Shown here piece after piece: positions 53,067-61,205 of a DNA stretch of 62,532 nucleotides. Position numbers and translations under genes: made by a program. The notes under the pieces are model-generated. The model had not been told where the DNA came from, searched no databases, and saw only the letters and a program-made list of their open reading frames with translations. How positions within the stretch are numbered: the stretch's first letter is position 1; every line of letters begins with the position of its first letter. Source of the DNA: an uncultured Alphaproteobacteria bacterium (GTDB lineage Bacteria; Pseudomonadota; Alphaproteobacteria; RF32; CAG-239); assembly GCA_910587405.1 (NCBI GenBank), contig CAJUKS010000010.1, forward strand, positions 1-62,532, read 5' to 3'.

Positions 53067-54416
53067 TTATTTTTGACTCAGCTTGTCTTTCATGTAATGT
53101 TCCAGCCAGTGAATATTGTACATGCCGTCAATATATTCCTGCTGGGAAATGATTTGCTGATGCAGCGGAATTGTCGTTTGAACGCCTTCAATGACAAATT
53201 CTTCCAGTGCCCGGCGCATCCGCATGATCGCGGCGTTGCGCGTCGGTGCGTGAACAATCAGCTTGGCAATCATGCTGTCATAAAACGGCGGAATTGCATA
53301 TCCCGAATAGATTTCCGAATCAACCCGCACACCCAGACCTCCGGGAGCGTGCCATTCGGTAATTTTGCCGGGGCAGGGGGTGAATGTTTCCGGATTTTCG
53401 GCATTAATGCGGCATTCAATGGCATGACCGCTGAACTTAATGTCCTTTTGTTCATACCCGAGAGCGGCGCCGCTGGCGATTCTGATTTGTTCGCGAACAA
53501 GGTCAATGCCGCTGACAGCTTCGGTTACCGGATGTTCTACCTGCAGACGGGTATTCATTTCCATAAAGTAAAATTTTCCGTCTTCATACAAAAATTCGAG
53601 TGTTCCGGCATTGAAATAACCGATTTTGGCAATTGCTTTGCGGACAATTTCGCCGATTTCTTCCCGTTGGGCCTGATTGAGGGCCGGGGAAGGCGATTCT
53701 TCGATCACTTTTTGGTTGTTGCGCTGGATTGAACAGTCGCGTTCGCCGAGATGAACCACGTTACCGTATTTGTCGGCCAAAACCTGCATTTCGATATGGC
53801 GCGGTTTTTGCAAATATTTTTCCATATAAACGACATCGGTCGGAAAAGCGGCTTTTGCTTCGGCACGGGCCATCGTATAGGCTTCTTTGAGGTCATCGTC
53901 GCCAAACGCAACTTTCATGCCTTTGCCGCCGCCGCCGTCTTTGGCTTTGATGATGATCGGGTAACCGATTTCATGAGCCCATTTTTTGGCGTCTTCGAGC
54001 GTATCCAGCGAAGGCGAACCCGGGGTTACCGGGATGCCGGCTTCGACAGCGGCCTGGCGGGCAGTGATTTTATCGCCCATTTTGCGCATTTGCGCGGCGC
54101 TGGGGCCGATAAACGTAATGCCGTGCTCTTCGACCATTTCGGCAAAATCCGCATTTTCGGAAAGAAAACCGAAACCGGGGTGAATGGCGTCGGCACCGGT
54201 GACAAGCGCAGCCGAGATGATGGCGGATTTGTTAAGATAAGAGTCGACCGAACGGGCCGGCCCGATACAAACCGCTTCGTCAGCCAGCCGCACGTGCATG
54301 GCGTTGGCGTCGGCTTCCGAATGGACTGCCACCGTACGAATCCCCATTTCGCGACAGGCACGATGGATTCGTAAAGCGATTTCGCCGCGGTTGGCAATTA
54401 AAACTTTTTCAAACAT
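53067..54416 (-). CDS. accC: Acetyl-CoA carboxylase, biotin carboxylase subunit AccC
   Basis: Carboxylates the biotin on AccB using ATP and bicarbonate in the first step of fatty-acid synthesis. The ATP-grasp loop GGGGKGMKV, EKYLQKPRHIEMQ, the RDCSIQRNNQKVIEE segment and the active-site region MNTRLQVEHPVTE are present. The start is ATG 54416, with AGGAAAATATC just before it; 449 residues is the family length. It lies 21 bases after accB. Confidence 0.97.
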   Translation of the reverse strand: MFEKVLIANRGEIALRIHRACREMGIRTVAVHSEADANAMHVRLADEAVCIGPARSVDSYLNKSAIISAALVTGADAIHPGFGFLSENADFAEMVEEHGITFIGPSAAQMRKMGDKITARQAAVEAGIPVTPGSPSLDTLEDAKKWAHEIGYPIIIKAKDGGGGKGMKVAFGDDDLKEAYTMARAEAKAAFPTDVVYMEKYLQKPRHIEMQVLADKYGNVVHLGERDCSIQRNNQKVIEESPSPALNQAQREEIGEIVRKAIAKIGYFNAGTLEFLYEDGKFYFMEMNTRLQVEHPVTEAVSGIDLVREQIRIASGAALGYEQKDIKFSGHAIECRINAENPETFTPCPGKITEWHAPGGLGVRVDSEIYSGYAIPPFYDSMIAKLIVHAPTRNAAIMRMRRALEEFVIEGVQTTIPLHQQIISQQEYIDGMYNIHWLEHYMKDKLSQK

Positions 54417-54437
54417 GATATTTTCCTGCAAAAGTTG

Positions 54438-54920
54438 CTATTCAATCACGATCAAAGGTTCGCCGTATTCAACCGGATCGCCGCTTTCGACCAGAATTTT
54501 GGTTACTTTGCCGGAAACCTGTGCCTTGACCGGATTGAAGGTTTTCATCGCTTCGATCAGGCAAACCGTATCGCCCTGAGTGACGCTGTCGCCGATTTTG
54601 ACATAGTTGGGCGTGTTGGGATCGCTGGAAAGATAAACCACGCCGACCATCGGCGATTTGACGCAACCCGGAAGCTTGGAAAGGTCGGCGGCACTGTCGG
54701 CAGCCGGCGCAGCGGCGGGAGCAGCAGGCGCGGCGGCAGGTGCGGGAACGGGAGCGGCAGCCGGTGCAAACGGCATCGGTGCAGCGGCGGAAACCGGTGC
54801 GTGCGATCTGATTAAGGAGATTCGGCAAGTTTCGGTTTCATATTCCAACTCCGCCAAGTCGTTTACTTTCAAAATGGCGGCCAATCTGCTAACAATTTTG
54901 GTATCCAATGGATCAGACAT
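54438..54920 (-). CDS. accB: Biotin carboxyl carrier protein AccB
   Basis: Carries the biotin of acetyl-CoA carboxylase. The N-terminal domain is followed by an Ala/Pro-rich flexible linker (about 45-80) and the biotinyl domain with EAMKTFN, where the Lys is biotinylated. Length 160. It is first gene of accB-accC; the frequently adjacent aroQ is absent. The ATG lies after an AGAGAG box. Confidence 0.96.
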   Translation of the reverse strand: MSDPLDTKIVSRLAAILKVNDLAELEYETETCRISLIRSHAPVSAAAPMPFAPAAAPVPAPAAAPAAPAAAPAADSAADLSKLPGCVKSPMVGVVYLSSDPNTPNYVKIGDSVTQGDTVCLIEAMKTFNPVKAQVSGKVTKILVESGDPVEYGEPLIVIE

Positions 54921-55087
54921 TTAATTTCTCTCTGTAAAGATTAATACTAGACACTCGTTTGTACTCCAATGTGTTTCATAAAACAACAAAAATATTCAAA
55001 AATCGGCTATTTTTTGCTAAAAATGCCCCAAAAATGGCGAAAAACAATCATTTTTATTTATTTTAGAATGTGCAGATATAAGAAATT

Positions 55088-55423
55088 TTAACGGCGCTTG
55101 CGCATCAGTTTGCCAAAACCGGTTCGAATACTGCCTTTGGTGCGGGAATAGACAACTTCTTCTTCGCTGTTCATTTCCAACAGGTCTTTATACAGTTCCG
55201 GATTGTCGGCGGCGCGGCCGGTTTCGGCGATGATTTCCAAATCTTTTAAATAATCGTCATAAGCCTGTTGAAATTTCGGTTTTTCCATGGCGTCGAACTT
55301 TGCCAGCAGAGCAGCCGCGGCATCGGTTCCCTGACGGGCATATTCTTCTTCCGACGTTGTCTGCTCGGCACGACAGGTAAAAGAAAAAGCAAGACCGACT
55401 GCCAAAAACATCCATTTTTTCAT
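55088..55423 (-). CDS. Small secreted protein, unknown
   Basis: From the ATG (about 55423, after a GGGAGAG box) the 111-residue product has a signal peptide ending near residue 18-19 (FTCRA) and a mainly helical, charged mature part with a strongly basic tail (GKLMRKRR). The Cys near the cleavage site could be a lipobox variant, but the preceding residues fit poorly. No family recognised. Confidence 0.6.
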   Translation of the reverse strand: MKKWMFLAVGLAFSFTCRAEQTTSEEEYARQGTDAAAALLAKFDAMEKPKFQQAYDDYLKDLEIIAETGRAADNPELYKDLLEMNSEEEVVYSRTKGSIRTGFGKLMRKRR

Positions 55424-55511
55424 TTTTTGCTCTCCCAACTGCAAAGATACTAAATTTATATTAACGAATTAATGGTAAACATATTATTATCAAAACAAAC
55501 GGGAATAAGAA

Positions 55512-56231
55512 ATGAAACGCTTTTTTTATCTGCTGGTTTTTGTTTGGCTGGGTACAAACCGCGCCGCCGCATGGAGTTACGGCGAATTTGTTTCCTGCCA
55601 TTCGCTCAATCCGATGCCGGCCGTAACTTTCAAAACCTCTTACGGGCAGCTGGTGCACGATTTTAATTTGACGACTTCGGAAATAACTTCCAGAGCGCAC
55701 CTGAAAGAAAAAGGATTTTTTGCCGACGGGTTGGCGGTGGCGGGGCCGCGCAGTGCCTTCCGTTTGTTGCGTTATACCGTTCGCCAGCTTGACGATAACG
55801 CCACTTGCGTTTTGCCGGCGGAAGTGGAGTTCTTCTTCGGTTACAGCCAGCCGGAGATTTTTGTTTCCAAGGATTTGGACAAGGACAGCTGCCGATTTTC
55901 GGTCGTGATTCGCCACGAACAGGTACATCAGCGAATCAACAAACTGGTGCTTGAATATTTTTTGCCGCTGATCAGCAATGAGCTGCAACAGGCCGTGCGT
56001 GACGTCAAAGCGGTAAAAGTTGCTTCTCCCGAACAGGCTCAGGAAGGGGCAATGCAGCTGATGAAATATTATCACGCGCGGTTGGAACCGATTTTGAGCA
56101 TGTACCGCCAGGTGTTGGACAATGAACAGAAAAAACTCGACAACATGACCAATTACAGCAATGAATGGGAATTGTGCCGCAAATACGAAAGTGAGCATCG
56201 TCAAAAGGACACTGAAGAAGACGAGTACTGA
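55512..56231 (+). CDS. Secreted putative zinc metallopeptidase (HEQVH)
   Basis: A signal peptide (about 1-20, NRAAA) precedes a mature domain carrying VVIRHEQVHQRIN, an HExxH zincin motif (H135, E136, H139), with two pairs of Cys (FVSCHS, NATCVLP, KDSCRFS, WELCRKY) likely disulfide-bonded. A long helical C-terminal part follows. It resembles small secreted Zn-dependent proteases of the DUF922 kind, but that is by eye. It would act in the periplasm or outside the cell. Third zinc ligand not identified. Confidence 0.6.
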   Translation: MKRFFYLLVFVWLGTNRAAAWSYGEFVSCHSLNPMPAVTFKTSYGQLVHDFNLTTSEITSRAHLKEKGFFADGLAVAGPRSAFRLLRYTVRQLDDNATCVLPAEVEFFFGYSQPEIFVSKDLDKDSCRFSVVIRHEQVHQRINKLVLEYFLPLISNELQQAVRDVKAVKVASPEQAQEGAMQLMKYYHARLEPILSMYRQVLDNEQKKLDNMTNYSNEWELCRKYESEHRQKDTEEDEY

Positions 56232-56292
56232 AAGGTACAGGCGTCATGTTTCCGTTTTTACATATCTGTCAAAAATTAGACAAATTTTTTGA

Positions 56293-56321
56293 TTGACCGG
56301 TCAAACAATCCGTATTATACT
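56293..56321 (+). promoter_or_regulatory. Promoter for the GH24-like gene
   Basis: TTGACC (56293-56298), 17 bases, TATACT (56316-56321). It sits in the 308-base gap before the gene at 56540 and would leave a leader of about 210 bases. The rest of the gap shows nothing recognisable. Confidence 0.6.
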
Positions 56322-56539
56322 TTCTTTCAGTATAAAAAAGTATTGTGTCCTATTATTCAAGCCGAAATTTCATAAATTTTTCCGCGTGCTTTGATGCGCC
56401 GGTTTTTATGATTGATTGAAAGCGCTTCTGAATAAACACTTGATACCAGATAACACATTTAATCACATAAAAAAATTGCTTTATGAAAGGAATCTTTTCA
56501 GTTAAAGACGCCGGTAAATGGTGGAAAGGAGAGGTGACC

Positions 56540-57517
56540 ATGCGTTACAATCTCCTGTTGTTGGGCAAATTGCTGGGGCTGCTGATTGCTCTCCCGTTCA
56601 TCCTTCTTTTCTATCTCGGAAAAGGACTGTGGGCAGGACTGGTGTGGGTGGCCAAGCATGTTCTCAAACCGGTTTTCTTCTGGCTTGCCGTTGGGTTGAC
56701 GGCTCTGTGGATGTGGCTTCGGGCCCGATTTGAACGCAAGTCGGCGCCGAAAGATGTTCAACCCGAAACGACGGAACCTTATGTGCCTCAGCCGAAAGAC
56801 GACCGCTGGATGTGGATCGTACTGGCGCTGGCGTTTCTGGTGGCTTTGGTCGCTTTGTGGAGAAGCTGTTCTTCGGCGCCTGAAACGTTGACGGATGAAC
56901 CTGCCGTTGTCTATGACCGGGCTTTTGACGAAGTTATCGTTGCCCGCGCTTATCTCGACGGCGTGCAGAAAGAAGTTTCCGGCGAATGCCCCCGTGCGTT
57001 GGTCGGATTCAAGTTCATCAACAATCGGCCGGTGGAGAAATACAATTTCGACGGCCTGACTTACGAAGAGGCGGTTAAGGTTGTTGCCGAAGACTGGAAA
57101 CCGTTGGTAACCGACAATCTGAACCCGGAAGTGCGACTGAGCAGTCAGCAAATGGCGGTGGTCACTCTGGCAGCGATGCGAATGGGAAAATACGGTTTTG
57201 CCCGTTCGACTTTCCTGAAGAAAGTGAACGAGGGAGATTTTGCGAGTGCAGGCGAATGGCTGTTGCTGCAAAAATCCGATGGTTCTGTCCGCGAGACCGG
57301 AGACGAACCCAAACAGTATTTTTATATTCTGCGTCTGTTGTGGAACGGTGATCTGGCAATTCGGGATCTGCTCGATTTTCCGATGTTCTCCTACAAAGGG
57401 ATTGACATCAGTTCGGTGTATACGGTTGAGGGGGAATATATTTTCAACCCTGAAATCGAAAACAGGCTGATGCGCGGAAACTTTGCAACCCCGCGGGAAG
57501 CTCTTGAGCTTTATTAA
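56540..57517 (+). CDS. Membrane-anchored GH24 lysozyme-like protein
   Basis: Three hydrophobic segments (about 3-25, 33-60 and 91-109) precede a soluble domain that reads like phage/T4-type lysozymes: E131 in FDEVIVARAYLDG nine residues before D140 (the T4 Glu11-Asp20 spacing), VGFKFINN where family members have IGYGHT, LTYEEAVKVVAEDW, and AVVTLAAMRMGKYGFARSTFLKKVNEGD corresponding to the SFAFNVG...STLLKKLN segment. The Thr expected six residues after Asp is absent. Start ATG 56540 has AAAGGAGAGGTG directly upstream; an earlier in-frame ATG at 56483 has no site. It could be a peptidoglycan hydrolase facing the periplasm. Confidence 0.6.
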   Translation: MRYNLLLLGKLLGLLIALPFILLFYLGKGLWAGLVWVAKHVLKPVFFWLAVGLTALWMWLRARFERKSAPKDVQPETTEPYVPQPKDDRWMWIVLALAFLVALVALWRSCSSAPETLTDEPAVVYDRAFDEVIVARAYLDGVQKEVSGECPRALVGFKFINNRPVEKYNFDGLTYEEAVKVVAEDWKPLVTDNLNPEVRLSSQQMAVVTLAAMRMGKYGFARSTFLKKVNEGDFASAGEWLLLQKSDGSVRETGDEPKQYFYILRLLWNGDLAIRDLLDFPMFSYKGIDISSVYTVEGEYIFNPEIENRLMRGNFATPREALELY

Positions 57518-57539
57518 CTGAAAGCTTAAACGGAAAAAA

Positions 57540-57572
57540 GTCCTTCAACCTTATGGTTGGAGGATTTTTTTT
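57540..57572 (+). terminator. Terminator of the GH24-like gene
   Basis: TCCTTCAACC pairs with GGTTGGAGGA (one G-T pair) around TTAT and runs into eight T. Confidence 0.8.
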
Positions 57573-57644
57573 GCAAAATATAAAATAGACAAAATTAAAC
57601 GATTATGCTAACATAATCCAAAAATCACAACAGGCGGGATAAAA

Positions 57645-59567
57645 ATGCTGAAAAGCAAAGCTTATGAACATCTACTGAATATTTCCGAAAGCGCGGATCG
57701 CAGCTTTGAAGACTTTTTAAGCCAGTACGAAATTCTTGCCGAAGTGATAAAGGAATTTCCCGATTTGTCGTCCCATGTTTTGCCGATTGTGGTGCAGACG
57801 GTTGCCGATCCCGGTTTTAATGCCGATGTTCAGCCGACGGCGGCAAAAGTTTTTAATGCGGCGGCGCTGCCACTCGATTCTGCCGAGATCATCGAGAGTT
57901 TTAACCGTTTATTTGTCAAAAACCCGCGTTTTGCTTTTTATACACTGCCGGATTTGTTCAAATCACGGCCGGATCTCTGTTCGGCTTTGTTTCCAAAATT
58001 GTTGCAAGAAGCGATGAATGCCGATGATAACGGGATAAACGCATGTGCTTCGGCATTGACGGCGGCAGTGGTCAACGCAGAAACTGCGTCGGCGTCCGCG
58101 ATGTTGAAACGGGTTTTTGCCGATGCCGCGGAAAAACAATCACTGAGTCGCAAATTATATGGTGCTCTGGGCAAAATTTATTCGATTCATCCTCAGTTAA
58201 AGGAACAGATTTTCGGGCTTTTGGAAGCCGGAGCGAATACCGAGCCGGAACTGTACGGCGCTTTATATCGTAATTTGGGGCAAATGGCGGCTTTTGACGC
58301 CGGAATTTATGATCGTTGTTTAACCGCAATGGAAAAATATGTTACGCTACCGCAAAATACGCCTTTTTCCCTTTCTCAGGCGTATAAAAGCGTGGGAGAG
58401 ACTTTATTGCCGGTCGGCGATGATCAAAGACAAAGGCTGGAAGCCTTTCTTCGCCTGGGGTTGGAAAATCCGGCCAACAATCTTTCGTCGCGTAAAATTG
58501 CCTGGCGGCTTCTCAATCAACGGGATCATCTGGTCAGCAGTGTTTTGTTAGGAAGGCGCGGCGAAAAAAACGAACAGAATAAATTCGGCTGGTATAAGGC
58601 GGATTGCGTCGACAGAACCGAAACCTGCGTGTTGGTTCTGGGCGGTGACGGTGTGCGAAACGAAAAGGCGGCTAACGGTTATATGGGGGATATATACCGG
58701 CTGCTGGAAGAAAACGGTCTCGAAGATCTGGTCAAAGTTTATGGGGCGGTGTATGATTTTGGCGAATATATGAATGAGAATGACGCCCGCACTCAGTTGT
58801 TCCGGGAACATCGCCGCAAAATAGAGCTTAAACGGCCGATTGATCCCGATTCTGTCAATCCGGCCTATATACGAAAAATTTTTGATGCCGTCGTCAAGCC
58901 GCGCCTGACCGGCGCCGACGGAGCCCGGATTGATACCGATAAAGCGGCCGACAATATTCGGAAGCTGACGATTGTTGCCCATTGTCACGGCGCTTATACC
59001 GCCTTAAAACTGGAACAGATGATGCAGTCGGAAACGGCATTGCTCGGATACGATGCCGAAGAACGCCGTTTGATTCAGAAACAAATGCTGGTGCTGGCTC
59101 AGTCTCCGTATTGTCCGCTCGGTGAATCGCGTTCGACGTTTATTTCTTTCGGTTCTGCCGCCGATTATGAAGTCAACCATTATAATGCTTTTGAAAAGTC
59201 GTTGCGGGTTTTAAATCGGGAAAAGCCGATTCCGCTCAGCTATTTCCCGGACCGGCAGGGAAACATTTTTTTGACCGGCAGCATGGGGAGGGAATATGAG
59301 CAGCATAGTTTCTGGGGTTATCATCCGTTGCCGGAAATGAGCCGGGAAGGACAGGCTCTCACGGCCTTGTCGGCAAAAATCCTCATCAACGGCCTTCGCA
59401 ATGCCTTGGGAGCGTCGCCGCGGCTGACGTCGGTGGAACAACTTGCGGCAACCGATGCTGCCGGTCGGGAATTGTTTGATCAAATGACCAAAAACGGCAA
59501 AGAGGTTTATAAACAAATTTATCTTCTTGCACGCAAGGCGGCCCGGAGCGGTTCCTTCTACGAATAG
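57645..59567 (+). CDS. 640-aa protein: helical-repeat N-terminus and hydrolase-like HCHG domain
   Basis: No known family recognised. Residues 1-310 are helix-rich with HEAT/ARM-like spacing. From about 325 a domain like an alpha/beta hydrolase begins: CVLVLGGDGVRNE and later TIVAHCHGAYTALKLE (440-456), where the sequence H-C447-H-G sits at the position of a nucleophile elbow (normally G-x-S-x-G), so the nucleophile would be cysteine. His candidates H554 and H560 occur downstream. No signal peptide or membrane segment. It could be a cytoplasmic lipase or thioesterase-like protein or an effector; none of this is shown. The ATG has GGCGGG a few bases upstream. Confidence 0.6.
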   Translation: MLKSKAYEHLLNISESADRSFEDFLSQYEILAEVIKEFPDLSSHVLPIVVQTVADPGFNADVQPTAAKVFNAAALPLDSAEIIESFNRLFVKNPRFAFYTLPDLFKSRPDLCSALFPKLLQEAMNADDNGINACASALTAAVVNAETASASAMLKRVFADAAEKQSLSRKLYGALGKIYSIHPQLKEQIFGLLEAGANTEPELYGALYRNLGQMAAFDAGIYDRCLTAMEKYVTLPQNTPFSLSQAYKSVGETLLPVGDDQRQRLEAFLRLGLENPANNLSSRKIAWRLLNQRDHLVSSVLLGRRGEKNEQNKFGWYKADCVDRTETCVLVLGGDGVRNEKAANGYMGDIYRLLEENGLEDLVKVYGAVYDFGEYMNENDARTQLFREHRRKIELKRPIDPDSVNPAYIRKIFDAVVKPRLTGADGARIDTDKAADNIRKLTIVAHCHGAYTALKLEQMMQSETALLGYDAEERRLIQKQMLVLAQSPYCPLGESRSTFISFGSAADYEVNHYNAFEKSLRVLNREKPIPLSYFPDRQGNIFLTGSMGREYEQHSFWGYHPLPEMSREGQALTALSAKILINGLRNALGASPRLTSVEQLAATDAAGRELFDQMTKNGKEVYKQIYLLARKAARSGSFYE

Positions 59568-59673
59568 CGGTTGCGTTTGAAGCGGAATTTTGGTTCCTGT
59601 TCATTGCAATTTGTTGTATTTATGAGGTTTTGTAAAAAAATATAAAAAAATTACGAAAATCGTAAAAATATGC

Positions 59674-59702
59674 TGGACAATAAAAAAAATATCTATTATA
59701 AA
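59674..59702 (+). promoter_or_regulatory. Promoter of tRNA-Phe
   Basis: TGGACA (59674-59679), 17 bases, TATAAA (59697-59702), 17 bases upstream of the tRNA. Confidence 0.6.
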
Positions 59703-59718
59703 CTCTTTCGTTACCTAT

Positions 59719-59794
<76 letters not shown>

Positions 59795-59798
59795 TTTG

Positions 59799-59826
59799 AA
59801 AAACCGCTGTTTAGCGGTTTTTGTGT
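59799..59826 (+). terminator. Terminator of tRNA-Phe
   Basis: AAAAACCGCT pairs with AGCGGTTTTT around GTTT, with T-rich sequence following. Confidence 0.75.
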
Positions 59827-60013
59827 TTGTCGGAACCGTCGGCACGAGCGTGGAGGCGCTGGAGGAAGAAAAAACTTCCGGTGGAAGTTTTTTCGACGAC
59901 AGGCGAAGTCTTGTTATTTTGCAAACGAGCGGGAGCGAAGTTGGCAAAAGTTACAAGACAAGTGACCGCAGCGCGTTAGCGATTGCCCGGAGGGCAGAGC
60001 TTATAAGCAAGAA

Positions 60014-60040
60014 CGATCCCGTCCCCGAGCACCATTTGAA
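60014..60040 (+). repeat. Right copy of tRNA-Phe 3'-end direct repeat (attR-like)
   Basis: Exact copy of 59774-59800. It is followed at once by a second terminator (60043-60067), as would be expected if this were the original tRNA end displaced by an insertion. The 213 bases between the copies hold hairpins (for example AAAAAACTTCC with its complement near 59865-59890) but no gene with its own ribosome-binding site. Confidence 0.8.
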
Positions 60041-60042
60041 GC

Positions 60043-60067
60043 GCCCTCCCCGTGAGGGCTTTTTTTG
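60043..60067 (+). terminator. Second terminator after the tRNA 3'-end copy
   Basis: GCCCTC pairs with GAGGGC across CCCGT and runs into seven T. Confidence 0.75.
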
Positions 60068-60101
60068 TATTAAAACTTATCTACGGCGAGGAGAAAACCT
60101 T

Positions 60102-60347
60102 ATGCAGCAGTATGATTACATGCTTGGCGAATTAAAAAAACTCCGAAATAAAATAACAAATAAGGAACTGAATAAAAAGCTTTCTTTTATGGAAATTGTA
60201 TGGAACCGGCGCCTTTATCAGGAACTGGGTGATGAAGCCGGCAAGCTGGACAATACCCTTAAAAAAAGAGGCTCAAACACGAAAGAATCTATAATGTATT
60301 GTTTATCCACGATTTTTTCGGGGGGGGGGTGCACTTTTGGTTTGTGA
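60102..60347 (+). CDS. 5' frame of a probable phase-variable methyltransferase gene
   Basis: ATG 60102 has GGCGAGGAG 6-14 bases upstream, the best initiation site of the region. It codes a helical, charged segment (MQQYDYMLGELKKLRNK...) of about 70 residues, then enters ten G at 60320-60329 and stops at 60345-60347. With 11 or 8 G the frame would pass directly into the methyltransferase at 60320-61132, giving a 343-residue protein. In the sequenced state it is therefore the OFF, truncated product. An alternative is that it is a separate small gene. Confidence 0.55.
   Translation: MQQYDYMLGELKKLRNKITNKELNKKLSFMEIVWNRRLYQELGDEAGKLDNTLKKRGSNTKESIMYCLSTIFSGGGCTFGL
60320..60329 (+). repeat. Run of ten G (contingency tract candidate)
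   Basis: Ten consecutive G lie inside a reading frame that continues in another phase. Tracts of 8-12 G are classic slipped-strand mispairing sites. A sequencing or assembly length error is possible. Confidence 0.7.
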
Positions 60348-61132
60348 TTGCCCTATTTTTTAATTTGTCCGGTGTTTATTTTAAAATTTCCGGCTTGCTG
60401 ACAAATTTTTGTGCCCGTTTTCAATATAAACGTAAATATCGCTGTCCTTGTTGCAATAAGCGTGTCGGGCGTTTTCTTGATTTTAACTACTCTTCTTGGA
60501 AATACAATTCCTGTCTTTATCCCGGGTATGAGAAAAACACGATTTGTCCGCATTGCCAATCGTTGCCCCGCCATCGGATGATTGCTTATTATTTTAATCG
60601 CCGCATTGAAGAACTGCAAAATAAAAAGATTTTGATTTTCGGAATGCGGAGTGCCGAACATACGTGGCTGGATCGCTGGCATATCGCATATAAATGCGCC
60701 GATCCATATGACAGTGGCGCCGACTTTAAATATGATATTCAGAACATTGCCTGCGGCGATAAGACATATGATGTTGTTATCTGCAATCATGTGCTGGAAC
60801 ATGTTGAGAATTATCAAAAAGCGCTTGGGGAAGTTTTTCGGATTTTGCGGGAAGACGGCTTGCTGATCTTGACTGTTCCGACTTTATACCGTTATGCGGA
60901 TACCTTTGAAAAAGAGCGGGCGGAAACAGAAATGGAACGGATTTTGCATTATGGGCAGAATGATCATTTAAGAATATTCGGCGCCAATTTTGACCGCTAT
61001 GTCAAAAACGCCGGTTTTTCAGTGGAAAAAATAACGGGAGAGAGTTTGCCGCGCAAAATCAGAGCCGTCCGCGGGCCGGCGGAATATGATGATAACGTGA
61101 TCTATTTGTGCCGGAGAAATAAGGCGGAGTAA
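60344..61132 (+). CDS. SAM-dependent methyltransferase with zinc ribbon (3' frame)
   Basis: After a hydrophobic stretch comes a four-Cys zinc ribbon (YRCPCCNKR, then TICPHCQSLPRHR), then a class I methyltransferase of the Methyltransf_11 kind: KKILIFGMRSAEHTWL at motif I (the GxGxG glycines are not kept), YDVVICNHVLEHVENYQKAL and LREDGLLILTVPTL, with LRIFGANFDRYVKNAGF near the end. Such proteins with a leading zinc ribbon often occur in surface-glycan loci; target unknown. The coordinate given is a GTG in this frame without a ribosome-binding site; the real start is probably 60102 read through the G tract. The frame is open from 60299. Confidence 0.7.
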   Translation: MIALFFNLSGVYFKISGLLTNFCARFQYKRKYRCPCCNKRVGRFLDFNYSSWKYNSCLYPGYEKNTICPHCQSLPRHRMIAYYFNRRIEELQNKKILIFGMRSAEHTWLDRWHIAYKCADPYDSGADFKYDIQNIACGDKTYDVVICNHVLEHVENYQKALGEVFRILREDGLLILTVPTLYRYADTFEKERAETEMERILHYGQNDHLRIFGANFDRYVKNAGFSVEKITGESLPRKIRAVRGPAEYDDNVIYLCRRNKAE

Positions 61133-61205
61133 ATCTTAAAATTAACAAAAAAGTTACGAATTGCCTGTATCATCCTGCCCCGATAAAACCAAAAGGGAGA
61201 TAACA

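Noticed and set aside
59796..60347. Open frame starting inside tRNA-Phe and running to 60347
   Set aside because: Its first 102 codons cross the tRNA 3' copy and two terminators; only the part from 60102 has a ribosome-binding site.
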